Shown here in pieces: positions 15,047 through 22,702 of a stretch of 26,392 bases of DNA. The notes beneath the pieces are model-generated. The model ran no database searches, was not told the DNA's origin, and saw nothing but the letters and a program-made list of their open reading frames with translations. Source of the stretch: CAZDYI01 sp964509765 (GTDB lineage: Bacteria; Pseudomonadota; Gammaproteobacteria; Tethybacterales; Tethybacteraceae); NCBI GenBank assembly GCA_964509765.1, contig CAZDYI010000084.1, positions 1 to 26,392 on the forward strand. The letters are read 5' to 3'. How positions within the stretch are numbered: the first letter of the stretch is position 1; every line of letters begins with the position of its first letter. A program made the translations under genes and the position numbers.

Positions 15047-15253
15047 ATGCAACAGGAGGGAAAGATGGCGGCAACGATAAAGGACGACGAGGGCAGGGAC
15101 TACGAGATCGAGGACGTGCTCGCCTTCCAGCGGCACCTCAAGGAGTTCCACCACGCAGAGGGAACGATCCACTCTGAGAACGGGCGCTGCTTCACGGTGA
15201 CCGACGAGCTCCGCAAGCGGGTCGACGAGCTCGCGAAGTCGGCCGAGGGCTAG
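15047..15253 (+). CDS. small protein of unknown function
   Basis: The 68-residue hydrophilic protein reads MQQEGKMAATIKDDEGRD and ends in a charged helix (ELRKRVDELAKSAEG). No family was recognised. Two starts are possible: ATG 15047, which would be leaderless behind TAGAAT, or ATG 15065 (62 residues), which has a strong AGGAGGG ribosome site 4 bases before it. In the second case the first 18 bases would be the leader. Third-position GC is high as in true genes here. It lies between the SDR and mtnA on the same strand, 33 bases before the mtnA start. Confidence 0.7.
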   Translation: MQQEGKMAATIKDDEGRDYEIEDVLAFQRHLKEFHHAEGTIHSENGRCFTVTDELRKRVDELAKSAEG

Positions 15254-15286
15254 GCCGCAGGCCGCCTCGGATCCGGCTCTCATCGC

Positions 15287-16405
15287 TTGAGGATAGGCGG
15301 CAGGGAGCTGCGGGCCATAACGGCCCGCGGCACGGACGCCGTGTCGGTGATCGACCAGCGCCTGCTGCCGCACGAGCTCGCAGAGATCGAGCTGCGCACT
15401 CTCGACGACGCCTGCCACGCGATAGCCGACATGGCGGTGCGCGGCGCGCCGCTGATCGGCGCGACGGCGGCCTACGGAATCTGCCTCGCGGCCGGGGACG
15501 ACCCGTCCGCCGGCGCTCTGGAGAAGGCGGGGGAAAAGCTTGTCGCCACCAGGCCGACCGCGGTAAACCTCAAGTGGGCCGTCGAGCGGATGCTCTCAAG
15601 GCTCCGCGGCCTGCCCGAGGGCGAGGTCCGCGGGACGGCCTGGGACGAGGCCGGGCGGATCTGCGACGAGGACGCGGAGATCAACAGGGCCATCGGCGAG
15701 CACGGCCTCGCGGTCATCCGGGAGGCTTCGGAGAGAAAGGGCGGCGAGACCGTAAACGTCCTCACCCACTGCAACGCCGGGTGGCTGGCCTGCGTCGACT
15801 GGGGGACGGCGACCTCGGCGATCTACCAGGCGCACGAGGCCGGGATCGGCCTGCACGTGTGGGTCGACGAGACCAGGCCGCGCAACCAGGGCGCCTTCCT
15901 CACCGCCTGGGAGCTCGGGCAGGCGGGCGTGCCGCACACCGTGGTCGCCGACAACGCCGGCGGCCACCTGATGCAGAGCGGAGAGGTCGACCTCTGCATC
16001 GTCGGGACCGACCGGACCGTCGCGAACGGCGACGTCTGCAACAAGATCGGAACCTACCTCAAGGCGCTCGCCGCGCACGACAACGGCGTGCCGTTCTACG
16101 TCGCCCTGCCCTCGCCGACGATCGACGCGGCCATCGGCGACGGCGTGTCCGGGATCGACATCGAGGAGCGCTCGCAGCGCGAGGTCACGCACATCAGGGG
16201 CCGGGACGAATCCGGCAGCCCCGTCGAGGTAGGCATCCTGCCTGAGGGGTCGGCGGCGGCGAACCCCGCCTTTGACGTAACGCCCGCGCGGCTCGTCACC
16301 GGGCTGATCACCGAGCGCGGGATCGCCGAGGCGTCCCGCGAGGGGCTTGAGTCGATGTTCCCCGAGCTGTTCGGGGAAGGAAGGGAAGCCGAAAAGGCGG
16401 CCTGA
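15287..16405 (+). CDS. mtnA: S-methyl-5-thioribose-1-phosphate isomerase
   Basis: Converts methylthioribose 1-phosphate to methylthioribulose 1-phosphate in methionine salvage. At 372 residues it has the family length. VRGAPLIGATAAYG (51-64) is the N-terminal signature, and the catalytic Cys162 in LTHCNAG and Asp242 in VGTDR are both present, with ADNAGGHLM between them. The start is TTG 15287, giving the usual N-terminus with VIDQRLLPHE; no ribosome site is seen before it. eIF2B-like paralogues are excluded by the Cys/Asp pair. Its partner mtnK is present but on the opposite strand, end to end. The later pathway genes (mtnB, mtnC, mtnD) are not in the window. Confidence 0.95.
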   Translation: MRIGGRELRAITARGTDAVSVIDQRLLPHELAEIELRTLDDACHAIADMAVRGAPLIGATAAYGICLAAGDDPSAGALEKAGEKLVATRPTAVNLKWAVERMLSRLRGLPEGEVRGTAWDEAGRICDEDAEINRAIGEHGLAVIREASERKGGETVNVLTHCNAGWLACVDWGTATSAIYQAHEAGIGLHVWVDETRPRNQGAFLTAWELGQAGVPHTVVADNAGGHLMQSGEVDLCIVGTDRTVANGDVCNKIGTYLKALAAHDNGVPFYVALPSPTIDAAIGDGVSGIDIEERSQREVTHIRGRDESGSPVEVGILPEGSAAANPAFDVTPARLVTGLITERGIAEASREGLESMFPELFGEGREAEKAA

Positions 16406-16419
16406 GGGGTCCGTCCCCT
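16405..16419. terminator. weak bidirectional hairpin between mtnA and mtnK
   Basis: AGGGG (16405-16409), a 5-base loop and CCCCT (16415-16419) form a perfect short stem that spans both stop codons of the convergent pair. There is no T run on either side, so it can be only a weak or factor-dependent terminator. Confidence 0.3.
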
Positions 16420-17710
16420 ACCCTTCCAACTCCGCCTCGCTGCCGTCGAGCCTTTCGGCGGCGGCGACAAGGTCGCCGGGCGACCCGAAGTCTTCCGGCG
16501 ACAGCATCACCTTGCGCGCGAGCTCGAGCGCTCGCGCCTCGCAAGTCGCGCGGGTTTTCTCGTCCTCGATGTGCTCGAGGTCGATGTTGTGCGCGATGCC
16601 GAGGATGCGGCGGACGAAGAACGCCCCGCTGAAGGTGACCGTCTCCCGCCACAGCCGGCGCATGTACTCTCCGCGCTCGCGCTCGAGGCGCTCGGCCCCC
16701 TCCTCGCCCTCGAAGTGCGCTGCCGGGTACAGGTCGCCCGTTGCGCACTTGGGGTCGCGCCACAGCTCGAGGAAGCCCTTTTCGAATCCGTCCCAGACCC
16801 CAACCGTCGCGTCGAGGATCCACTTCCTGTAGCCGTCGCGCTCCCCGGGGGATTCCTCGTGACCTGCCTGCGAGAAGAAGCTGATCAGCAGGTTGGCGAT
16901 GATCTTTCCGGTGTCGAACGCCATCGGCCCGTAGAAGGCGAACTCGGGGTCGATGAACCTGGTGTCGTCCTCGGAGACCATCACCGAACCAGTGTGCAGG
17001 TCGCCGTGCAGCAGCGCCTCGGTCGACGACAGGAACGACCTCTTCAGTCGGTTGATCGCGACCTTCAGGTCGCCGTCCTCGCGGAAGCGCCTGGCGTAGC
17101 CGTCGAGGTGCGGGGCGGTCCACCTGTTGTTGTCGGCGACCATGTACGGCTCGGTGAAGATCACGTCCTCCGTGATCCTGCACAGCTCGGTGTTCCTGCT
17201 GAACCTCGACACAGCATCCCTCTTGTACGCGGCCCGCATGTGCAGGTCCGAGGTGAAGAAAAGGTTGCGCGCCATGAACTCGCTCGCCGCCTTCGCGAAG
17301 CCGGGGTACTCGGTCCCCGCGATCATCCCCTTGCGCATGATCACGTGCGGGGTGAGCAGCTCCATGACGATGCAGTAAAGGTCCGCGTCGTAGCGCAGGA
17401 CGTTCGGGACCAGGCCGGGGGTGTGGAGCATCTGGCTCTGCAGCGCCATGTTCTCGAAGTGCGCGCGCTCGAGCGGGAGCGGCCAGGACTCGCCGACCAG
17501 GCGCAGGTACGGGAGCGCCTGCTTGACCGCCAGCCCGCCGTCCGGGCCGCGGGCGATGAACACCATGTTCAGGTTGCCGTCGCCAACCTCCTCGATGCTC
17601 CAGTCGGACCTCTCTCCGCCCAGGGCCGCAGCGCAGGCGTCGTCATCGGCGAGGAAGGCCCTAAGCCCCTCGGCGTCGAGCTCGCGGTATCCCTCGGGCG
17701 TCTCAATCAT
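16418..17710 (-). CDS. mtnK: S-methyl-5-thioribose kinase
   Basis: APH/choline-kinase-fold enzyme of 430 residues that phosphorylates 5-methylthioribose, giving the MtnA substrate. EVGDGNLNMVF (41-51) is the nucleotide loop, Lys63 in LAVKQ follows, LLHGDLHTGSVMV (His235, Asp237) is the catalytic loop and FIDPEFAFYGP (Asp254, Glu256) the metal site; this DPE form and the FYGPMAFD that follows are typical of MtnK. It is slightly longer than the usual 400 or so residues, mostly at the C-terminus. The start is ATG 17710; an 8-base tandem repeat (ATGATTGA twice) places a 3-codon mini-ORF just before it. The DapA-family gene lies 56 bases upstream on the same strand. Confidence 0.94.
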   Translation of the reverse strand: MIETPEGYRELDAEGLRAFLADDDACAAALGGERSDWSIEEVGDGNLNMVFIARGPDGGLAVKQALPYLRLVGESWPLPLERAHFENMALQSQMLHTPGLVPNVLRYDADLYCIVMELLTPHVIMRKGMIAGTEYPGFAKAASEFMARNLFFTSDLHMRAAYKRDAVSRFSRNTELCRITEDVIFTEPYMVADNNRWTAPHLDGYARRFREDGDLKVAINRLKRSFLSSTEALLHGDLHTGSVMVSEDDTRFIDPEFAFYGPMAFDTGKIIANLLISFFSQAGHEESPGERDGYRKWILDATVGVWDGFEKGFLELWRDPKCATGDLYPAAHFEGEEGAERLERERGEYMRRLWRETVTFSGAFFVRRILGIAHNIDLEHIEDEKTRATCEARALELARKVMLSPEDFGSPGDLVAAAERLDGSEAELEG

Positions 17711-17718
17711 TCAATCAT
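17707..17718 (-). other. 3-codon mini-ORF overlapping mtnK start
   Basis: ATG ATT GAA TGA ends by overlapping the mtnK ATG as ATGA. It arises from a tandem copy of the 8 bases ATGATTGA. It could couple translation or could be a decoy start. The effect on mtnK is not known. Confidence 0.25.
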
Positions 17719-17734
17719 CGGCCGCACAGGGCGA

Positions 17735-17740
17735 ATCATA
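17735..17740 (-). promoter_or_regulatory. -10 box TATGAT for mtnK
   Basis: TATGAT on the minus strand lies in the 56-base gap after the DapA-family gene and 24 bases before the mtnK ATG, so a transcript starting 7 bases later would have a leader of about 18 bases. No -35 consensus was seen. Confidence 0.35.
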
Positions 17741-17766
17741 TTCCAACGCCCCGGAACGGGGCGGAC

Positions 17767-18675
17767 TCAGTCGGCATCGTCCAGCCGCGCAAGCCTGTCC
17801 AGCAGCTCCCTGCCCTTCTCTTCCTGCAAGGGCATAAGCGGCGGGCGCATGTGCGCCCATCCGCCGCCGGCGTTCGCTGCCATGAACGCCTTAAGCGCCG
17901 GGATCATCGGGCAGCCCTCGAACACCGCCCGGAACGCGCAAAGCTTTTCCTGCATCCCGTCCGCGCCGTCGCTGTCCCTTCCGTCCACCAGCCCGCGGAT
18001 CGCCCGGGCGTTCACGTTGGCGGTTGCGCTGATGCAGCCCGCGCCCCCTGCCCGCAAGTTCCTGAGAAGGAAGCTCTCGCTCCCGGAGTAGACCTCGAAG
18101 CCGGGGAACTCTGCGATCATCGCCTCGGTGTCCTCCCACACCCCGGCGCTGTCCTTGAGGCCCGCGACGACCTTGGGGTACCGGGCCAGCAGCCTGCCGA
18201 CGACAGCGCGGGTAATCGGCATGCCGCTCATCTTCGGGAAGTGGTACAGGTACATCCGCAGCCTGTCGTCGCCGACCCGCTCGATGACCTCCGACAGCGC
18301 CGCGAACACGCCGTCGTCGCTGAAGTCGCGGTAGAAGAACGGCGGCATGACCAGCGCACCGGCGCAGCCGAGTCCTACCGCATGCGTGACGAGTCTGGCC
18401 GCGTCCGGAATCGCGCAGTTGCCGCAGCCGGGCATGAGCGCGGCAGGGTCGATCCCCGACCCGACGAGGGACTCCAGCAGCGACATCCGCTCGTCGAGCG
18501 ACAGCGAGTTCGCCTCGCTGGTCGTCCCGAACACGGCCAGGCCGTGCGCGCCTTCCTCGAGCAGCTGCGCGCACCTTTCGGTGAACAGCCCGGCGTCGGC
18601 CTCAAGGCCTTCGTTGAAAGGAGTGAGGACCGGGACAAGCAGTGACGGCCCGCCGGAAAAAGCGCTGCTTACCAT
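17767..18675 (-). CDS. DapA/NAL-family class I lyase
   Basis: The 302-residue TIM-barrel protein uses a Schiff-base lysine, Lys174 in VAGLKDSAG. The carboxylate loop is FGTTSEANSLS (Thr51, Thr52; most relatives have GTTGE). The tyrosine is Tyr144 in YLYHFP, where the common YNxP has His in place of Asn. These substitutions argue against dihydrodipicolinate synthase itself and suggest a different keto-acid aldolase or dehydratase. No operon partner defines the substrate. The ATG at 18675 lies 6 bases after TAGAAT, a leaderless layout. mtnK follows 56 bases downstream with its own possible promoter. Confidence 0.86.
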   Translation of the reverse strand: MVSSAFSGGPSLLVPVLTPFNEGLEADAGLFTERCAQLLEEGAHGLAVFGTTSEANSLSLDERMSLLESLVGSGIDPAALMPGCGNCAIPDAARLVTHAVGLGCAGALVMPPFFYRDFSDDGVFAALSEVIERVGDDRLRMYLYHFPKMSGMPITRAVVGRLLARYPKVVAGLKDSAGVWEDTEAMIAEFPGFEVYSGSESFLLRNLRAGGAGCISATANVNARAIRGLVDGRDSDGADGMQEKLCAFRAVFEGCPMIPALKAFMAANAGGGWAHMRPPLMPLQEEKGRELLDRLARLDDAD

Positions 18676-18681
18676 GCAACG

Positions 18682-18687
18682 ATTCTA
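18682..18687 (-). promoter_or_regulatory. -10 box TAGAAT, leaderless start of DapA-family gene
   Basis: TAGAAT on the minus strand is followed by only 6 bases and the ATG at 18675. No ribosome site can fit. No -35 consensus is visible 17 bases upstream. Confidence 0.55.
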
Positions 18688-18774
18688 TTGGCATCATTTC
18701 ACGATTGACGAACAGGATTCACGCTGGAAACTGAACTGAATTACAGAAACTACGCTGTGAAAAAAAAACCATGC

Positions 18775-18783
18775 TGATACAAT
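18775..18783 (+). promoter_or_regulatory. extended -10 promoter of the dehydrogenase operon
   Basis: TGATACAAT is an extended -10 (TGnTACAAT), preceded by an A-rich stretch at 18760-18768. Transcription would start near 18790, so the ATG at 18771 would be upstream of the transcript and the ATG at 18798 becomes the likely start of the first gene. Confidence 0.45.
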
Positions 18784-18797
18784 CACATCTATTCAGG

Positions 18798-20240
18798 ATG
18801 GGGGTCCGGAAAACAATCTTCGTTTCTTGCCTGACCTTGGCCAGTCAGGCCTATGGACAGACCGTTTCCTACAAAGTACCTCATGACATCAACCCGGACA
18901 CGGGACCTTCGGTCACCGAACAGACAGCGGCCTTCGCCAAGCTGTCATGGGAAACATTCATCGCGCTGAACTGGCCTGCTGAGATTGGTCCGGAAGGACT
19001 GCCCGTGCCTTCTCCAGACACCAGCAAAACACCAATCTACCAGGACGGTGCCTACCCCACCGTGTGGGAAGCATGGCCAGAGGCAAGGGACGTATTCCTA
19101 CCCAATGGAGCCACACCCGCGCAATGGGCCGAGCCGCACAATTTCCCTGATGCGTGTTCCACGGTGACAATCAAGGGACCCCGACCGTCGATGCTTCTCC
19201 ACTCGGTATCGAAGGGAGGGGACGTTCTCGACGAGTTCGTTCAAGCATTCCGAATGGGTCCTGTGATCGACTCAAACGGAGAGTATGTCAGGTTCGGAAT
19301 CAACTTCAACAAACCCATGTTCGACTACATCTACGACAACGACCTTTACAACTCAAACGGCCAGAAAACTTTCTCTGAGTCCCATCCCGACGGCGCAGAC
19401 TTCCCGCGGGGCGTGTACTCCAGTGAGGAAGTCGGCGCCATCATGGTCAAGTCTTCCTGGAAGATACTGGGTGAAGGCGACGTTTCAGGACTGTTCCACA
19501 GGATAACCGTCTTGGTATACAACCCTCCTCAGCCCGATGCCCAAGAAAAATGCGTGGCTAAAGAGGTTGCGCTTACCGGATTTCACATTTCTCACCGGAC
19601 CAACTCAGCCCCACAATGGATATGGGCCACGTTCGAGCACATCAGCAACGCACCCAGCTGGGGAGCGGTCACGGGTCAGGAGCCTTTGCTCGACCACTAC
19701 TCGTTCTTTGATCTTTCGAAATGCGAGATCGTCAGCAAACTGCCCACCTGCGACTATAACTCACTTCCCCCAAGGCCTTGGGATCCGGAAGTGCCTGGGC
19801 AGGAGCAAACAATGGTTATCAGGACCGGAGCAATTCCCTTGCTTATCAAGAACTACAACACCGCCTTCAGATCACTGTTGGAGGATACTCCTTGGAGCAA
19901 TTACTTCCTCGTCAACGTCCAGTGGCCCACCAAGGTTATACCGCCTTCCGGCGGAACAGGTCCTGCCGAAGTTAACCCTGCGTATCCCGATGGTTCGCCG
20001 GAACCGTCCTTTTTGGCGAACTCCACAATGGAGACGTTCGTTCAGGGATTTGTGCCGGAAGAAGTGACAAGCAACAGCAACCTCATCCCGCTTCAGGACA
20101 CGAGCATCTTTGACCGGGGCACTACAGGAGGAGCGCAGAGGAACACATCCAGCTGCGTCAACTGCCACGGCGACGCCTCGATGACAACCGGCGTGCCGGG
20201 AAATTTCGTTTTCTCGCTGAACAGGGCGGAGCCGCAATGA
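18798..20240 (+). CDS. secreted 480-residue protein with one c-type haem motif
   Basis: The start at ATG 18798 gives a clean signal peptide (MGVRKTIFVSCLTLASQAYG, cleavage before QTV); an ATG at 18771 in the same frame precedes the predicted transcription start. One CXXCH haem site lies almost at the C-terminus, in SSCVNCHGDASM (Cys453, Cys456, His457). The rest has no domain I can name; LSWETFIALNWP near the mature N-terminus is distinctive, and four further cysteines are scattered through it. The periplasm is the expected site. It is followed after one base by the dehydrogenase small subunit and then the GMC subunit, the place usually held by a three-haem cytochrome in such complexes, so it probably accepts electrons. 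That role is inference. Base composition is clearly lower in GC than the neighbours. Confidence 0.85.
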   Translation: MGVRKTIFVSCLTLASQAYGQTVSYKVPHDINPDTGPSVTEQTAAFAKLSWETFIALNWPAEIGPEGLPVPSPDTSKTPIYQDGAYPTVWEAWPEARDVFLPNGATPAQWAEPHNFPDACSTVTIKGPRPSMLLHSVSKGGDVLDEFVQAFRMGPVIDSNGEYVRFGINFNKPMFDYIYDNDLYNSNGQKTFSESHPDGADFPRGVYSSEEVGAIMVKSSWKILGEGDVSGLFHRITVLVYNPPQPDAQEKCVAKEVALTGFHISHRTNSAPQWIWATFEHISNAPSWGAVTGQEPLLDHYSFFDLSKCEIVSKLPTCDYNSLPPRPWDPEVPGQEQTMVIRTGAIPLLIKNYNTAFRSLLEDTPWSNYFLVNVQWPTKVIPPSGGTGPAEVNPAYPDGSPEPSFLANSTMETFVQGFVPEEVTSNSNLIPLQDTSIFDRGTTGGAQRNTSSCVNCHGDASMTTGVPGNFVFSLNRAEPQ

Positions 20241-20241
20241 C

Positions 20242-20832
20242 ATGAAAAGACGAACCTTCCTCATGACCACCCCGGGGATGATGATGATTCCCTCAGCGCT
20301 GGCCGATAAGATCATCAAGGGCGCGCGCCAGCCCGGTGCCGAGACCTACGACGACGTCATTGCGATCTCATCTTTGCTGACCGGGGTTCCGGAACGGACC
20401 TTCAGGGAATACCTGGAGCGTGACGACAATCCGACCCTAGGCAACCTGTACTGGTACTTCTCCGTGGTGGAAACCGCCTACGGATCTGGACCAGTGGAAG
20501 ATCTGCTGATCCTGTACCGCAAGCTTGTCGAGGAGCATGCGACGAACGAGCAGATCGCGGACTCTATTTTCCTCAATGCCGAGCCGGAGATGAAATCCCT
20601 GTCCGGAATGATCATGAAGATGTGGATGCTCGGGGTCTGGCTTGGCCAAAGCGAGGGAACCCTCATTCCCAATCCGGACTTGCGGATTGACTTCGTGATC
20701 TCATCCAAGGCTTATGCAAACTCGTTTGCCTGGAAGATCGCAAGGGCCCATCCGATGGGATACAGCAACTTTCCATTCGGCAGCTGGGGCAAGGAGCCTC
20801 CGACGCTGCAGCATTACGGCATCGAGACCTGA
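20242..20832 (+). CDS. FAD-dependent sugar dehydrogenase small subunit (Tat)
   Basis: The 196-residue protein begins MKRRTFLM, a twin-arginine-type signal ending near ALADK. The body fits the small subunit of membrane-bound sorbitol/fructose/glucose dehydrogenases: SSLLTGVPERTFREYL near the start, MIMKMWMLGVWLG in the second half, and AYANSFAWKIA followed by FPFGSWGKEPPT at the C-terminus. In the known complexes this subunit binds the flavoprotein and carries it through the Tat pathway. The ATG is one base after the previous stop, and the GMC gene follows by two bases, so all three should be co-expressed. A gluconate 2-dehydrogenase subunit 3 assignment is a close alternative. Confidence 0.85.
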   Translation: MKRRTFLMTTPGMMMIPSALADKIIKGARQPGAETYDDVIAISSLLTGVPERTFREYLERDDNPTLGNLYWYFSVVETAYGSGPVEDLLILYRKLVEEHATNEQIADSIFLNAEPEMKSLSGMIMKMWMLGVWLGQSEGTLIPNPDLRIDFVISSKAYANSFAWKIARAHPMGYSNFPFGSWGKEPPTLQHYGIET

Positions 20833-20834
20833 CC

Positions 20835-22670
20835 GTGGCCGACCAGGAATACGACGTCGCGATTGTCGGATCCGGGGTGTCCGGGTCGTTGATCGCCAAC
20901 GCGCTTGCCGGCAAGGGACTCAAGGTACTGGTGCTCGAGGCAGGTCCCGGAATCGGCAGGAGCCGGGAGGACGTCATGGAAAACTTCTTCCTCAACCCGG
21001 CAAAGACGCCGGAGTCCCCCTATCCGCCCAACGACAACGCGCTGGATCCCGCCGCCACCAACGCCCCGCGGGCAACCATCCTTGCAACCGGCGTCTTCAC
21101 GGACCCGGCAAAAAGCTACCTGACTTTCTCACAGGGATCGCTTCCTTTTGCCGGGACCTACGAGCGCATTGAGGGCGGAACGAGCAACCATTGGGTGGGA
21201 ACCTGCCTGCGCATGGAGGACAACGACTTCAGGTTGCGTTCGCAATGGACGGGTGACATCGGGCTTGATTGGCCAATCGGATACTCAGACCTGGTTGACT
21301 ACTACGGAAAGGCGGAGGCAGCCCTTGGAGTGGCAGCCGAAGTGTCCGAACAGGAAAAGACCCACATCACGTTTCCTTCCGGCTACCAGTATCCAATGCG
21401 CCCGGTGACCAGCTCGTTGGTTGACGCTTCGATCGCAAGCGCGGTTGACGGCAAACCGCTGACGAACGAGGACTTCGGAGACAGAAAAACACTGGTTACC
21501 AACACGCCCGCCGCGCGAAACACACAGCCTTACCAAGGAAGGCGGGTCTGTCACGGCAACACCAACTGCACTCCGATCTGCCCCATCCAGGCGAAGTACG
21601 ACGCGACGATCACCCTGAACGCGGCACTGAGGACAGGTAACGTCAGGGTCCTGTACAAGACTGTGGTCAGCAGCGTTTCGGTTGACGCGGACGGAAACGT
21701 GTCCGGGCTGAACTACCTAACTTACGATGACGTTTCTGTCCCGGCAAAGTCTGGGGCCACGGGCGGAGGCACTGCGACTGCGAGGATTTATGTGCTGGCC
21801 GCACATGCAATGGAGAACGCAAAGCTGCTGTTGAACTCGCCGATTCCGGGCCCCACAATCACCGTCGCCAACAGCTCGGACATGGTGGGGCGCAACCTGA
21901 TGGACCACCCGACCTACCTGACATGGGGACTGATGCCGGCGGAGGCCCCGGTCTTTCCCTATCGAGGACCCCTGTCTACATCGGGCATCGAGACCTTGCG
22001 CGACGGACCGTTCAGGGAGCACAGGGCAGCATGGCGGATCGAGATCGGAAACGAAGGATGGAACTGGCCGGCAAACGATCCGTACACAACAGTGCAGGAC
22101 TTCATAAACGGCACCAACAACAGTCAACTGAACCCAAGCGAGGCTGTGCTGTACGGAGACAAACTGGTCAGTGCATTGAACGACCTGTTCACCCGGCAGT
22201 TCAGGTGCGCGTTTCTCGTCGAGCAAAACGCAGATCCGGACAACAGGGTTCAGCTGTCCACGACCCAAACAGACAACCTCGGAATCCCGAGGCCGCTGGT
22301 CACCTATCAGCTGTCCGACTATACGAAGGCGGGATTTGAATCTGCGGCAACTGCAGCAAGGTCGATGATGAACTACCTTAGCGCCGAAGATTACACCAGG
22401 TTCAACCCGGATCTAACAACATCATTCGTTTACAACGGAGTGAACTACAACTACCAAAGCGCGGGGCATGTTTGCGGCACCCACATCATGGGCAACGACA
22501 GCAGCAGCTCGGTTGTTGATTCCTACCAGCAGAGCTGGGACCACCCGAACTTGTTCATCGCCGGTTGCGGATCAATGCCGAGCATAGGCACTGAAAACCC
22601 CACGCTCACTATGTCTGCCTTGGCACTCCGCACATCTGAAAAGATTTCGTCAGAGCTCGGGAGCGCTTGA
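20835..22670 (+). CDS. GMC-family FAD dehydrogenase catalytic subunit
   Basis: The 611-residue flavoprotein has AIVGSGVSGSL (9-19) for FAD binding, GGTSNHWVG (114-122), and the C-terminal catalytic pair His545 (SAGHVCGTH) and Asn588 (TENPTLT). It has no signal of its own and is expected to be exported with the small subunit. RVCHGNTNCTPICP (237-250) aligns with the CC-N4-C-N3-C region that holds the 3Fe-4S cluster in Burkholderia glucose dehydrogenase; here the second Cys is His240, leaving Cys239, Cys245 and Cys249. It should oxidise a sugar, polyol or other alcohol in the periplasm and pass electrons on, probably through the haem protein encoded first in the operon. Start is GTG 20835. Substrate unknown. 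Confidence 0.92.
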   Translation: MADQEYDVAIVGSGVSGSLIANALAGKGLKVLVLEAGPGIGRSREDVMENFFLNPAKTPESPYPPNDNALDPAATNAPRATILATGVFTDPAKSYLTFSQGSLPFAGTYERIEGGTSNHWVGTCLRMEDNDFRLRSQWTGDIGLDWPIGYSDLVDYYGKAEAALGVAAEVSEQEKTHITFPSGYQYPMRPVTSSLVDASIASAVDGKPLTNEDFGDRKTLVTNTPAARNTQPYQGRRVCHGNTNCTPICPIQAKYDATITLNAALRTGNVRVLYKTVVSSVSVDADGNVSGLNYLTYDDVSVPAKSGATGGGTATARIYVLAAHAMENAKLLLNSPIPGPTITVANSSDMVGRNLMDHPTYLTWGLMPAEAPVFPYRGPLSTSGIETLRDGPFREHRAAWRIEIGNEGWNWPANDPYTTVQDFINGTNNSQLNPSEAVLYGDKLVSALNDLFTRQFRCAFLVEQNADPDNRVQLSTTQTDNLGIPRPLVTYQLSDYTKAGFESAATAARSMMNYLSAEDYTRFNPDLTTSFVYNGVNYNYQSAGHVCGTHIMGNDSSSSVVDSYQQSWDHPNLFIAGCGSMPSIGTENPTLTMSALALRTSEKISSELGSA

Positions 22671-22687
22671 CCGAACAGCGAGCACTC

Positions 22688-22701
22688 GGGCCTGTCGGCC
22701 C
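22688..22701. terminator. short hairpin between convergent operons
   Basis: GGGCC (22688-22692), TGTC, GGCCC (22697-22701) form a perfect 5-base stem with a tetraloop in the 32-base gap between the convergent GMC and enoyl-CoA hydratase stops. No T run follows on either strand, so termination by it is uncertain. Confidence 0.3.
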
Positions 22702-22702
22702 T

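Noticed and set aside
18771..18797. Upstream ATG extending the one-haem protein by 9 residues
   Set aside because: It would lie upstream of the predicted transcription start, and the added residues spoil a clean signal peptide that begins at ATG 18798.
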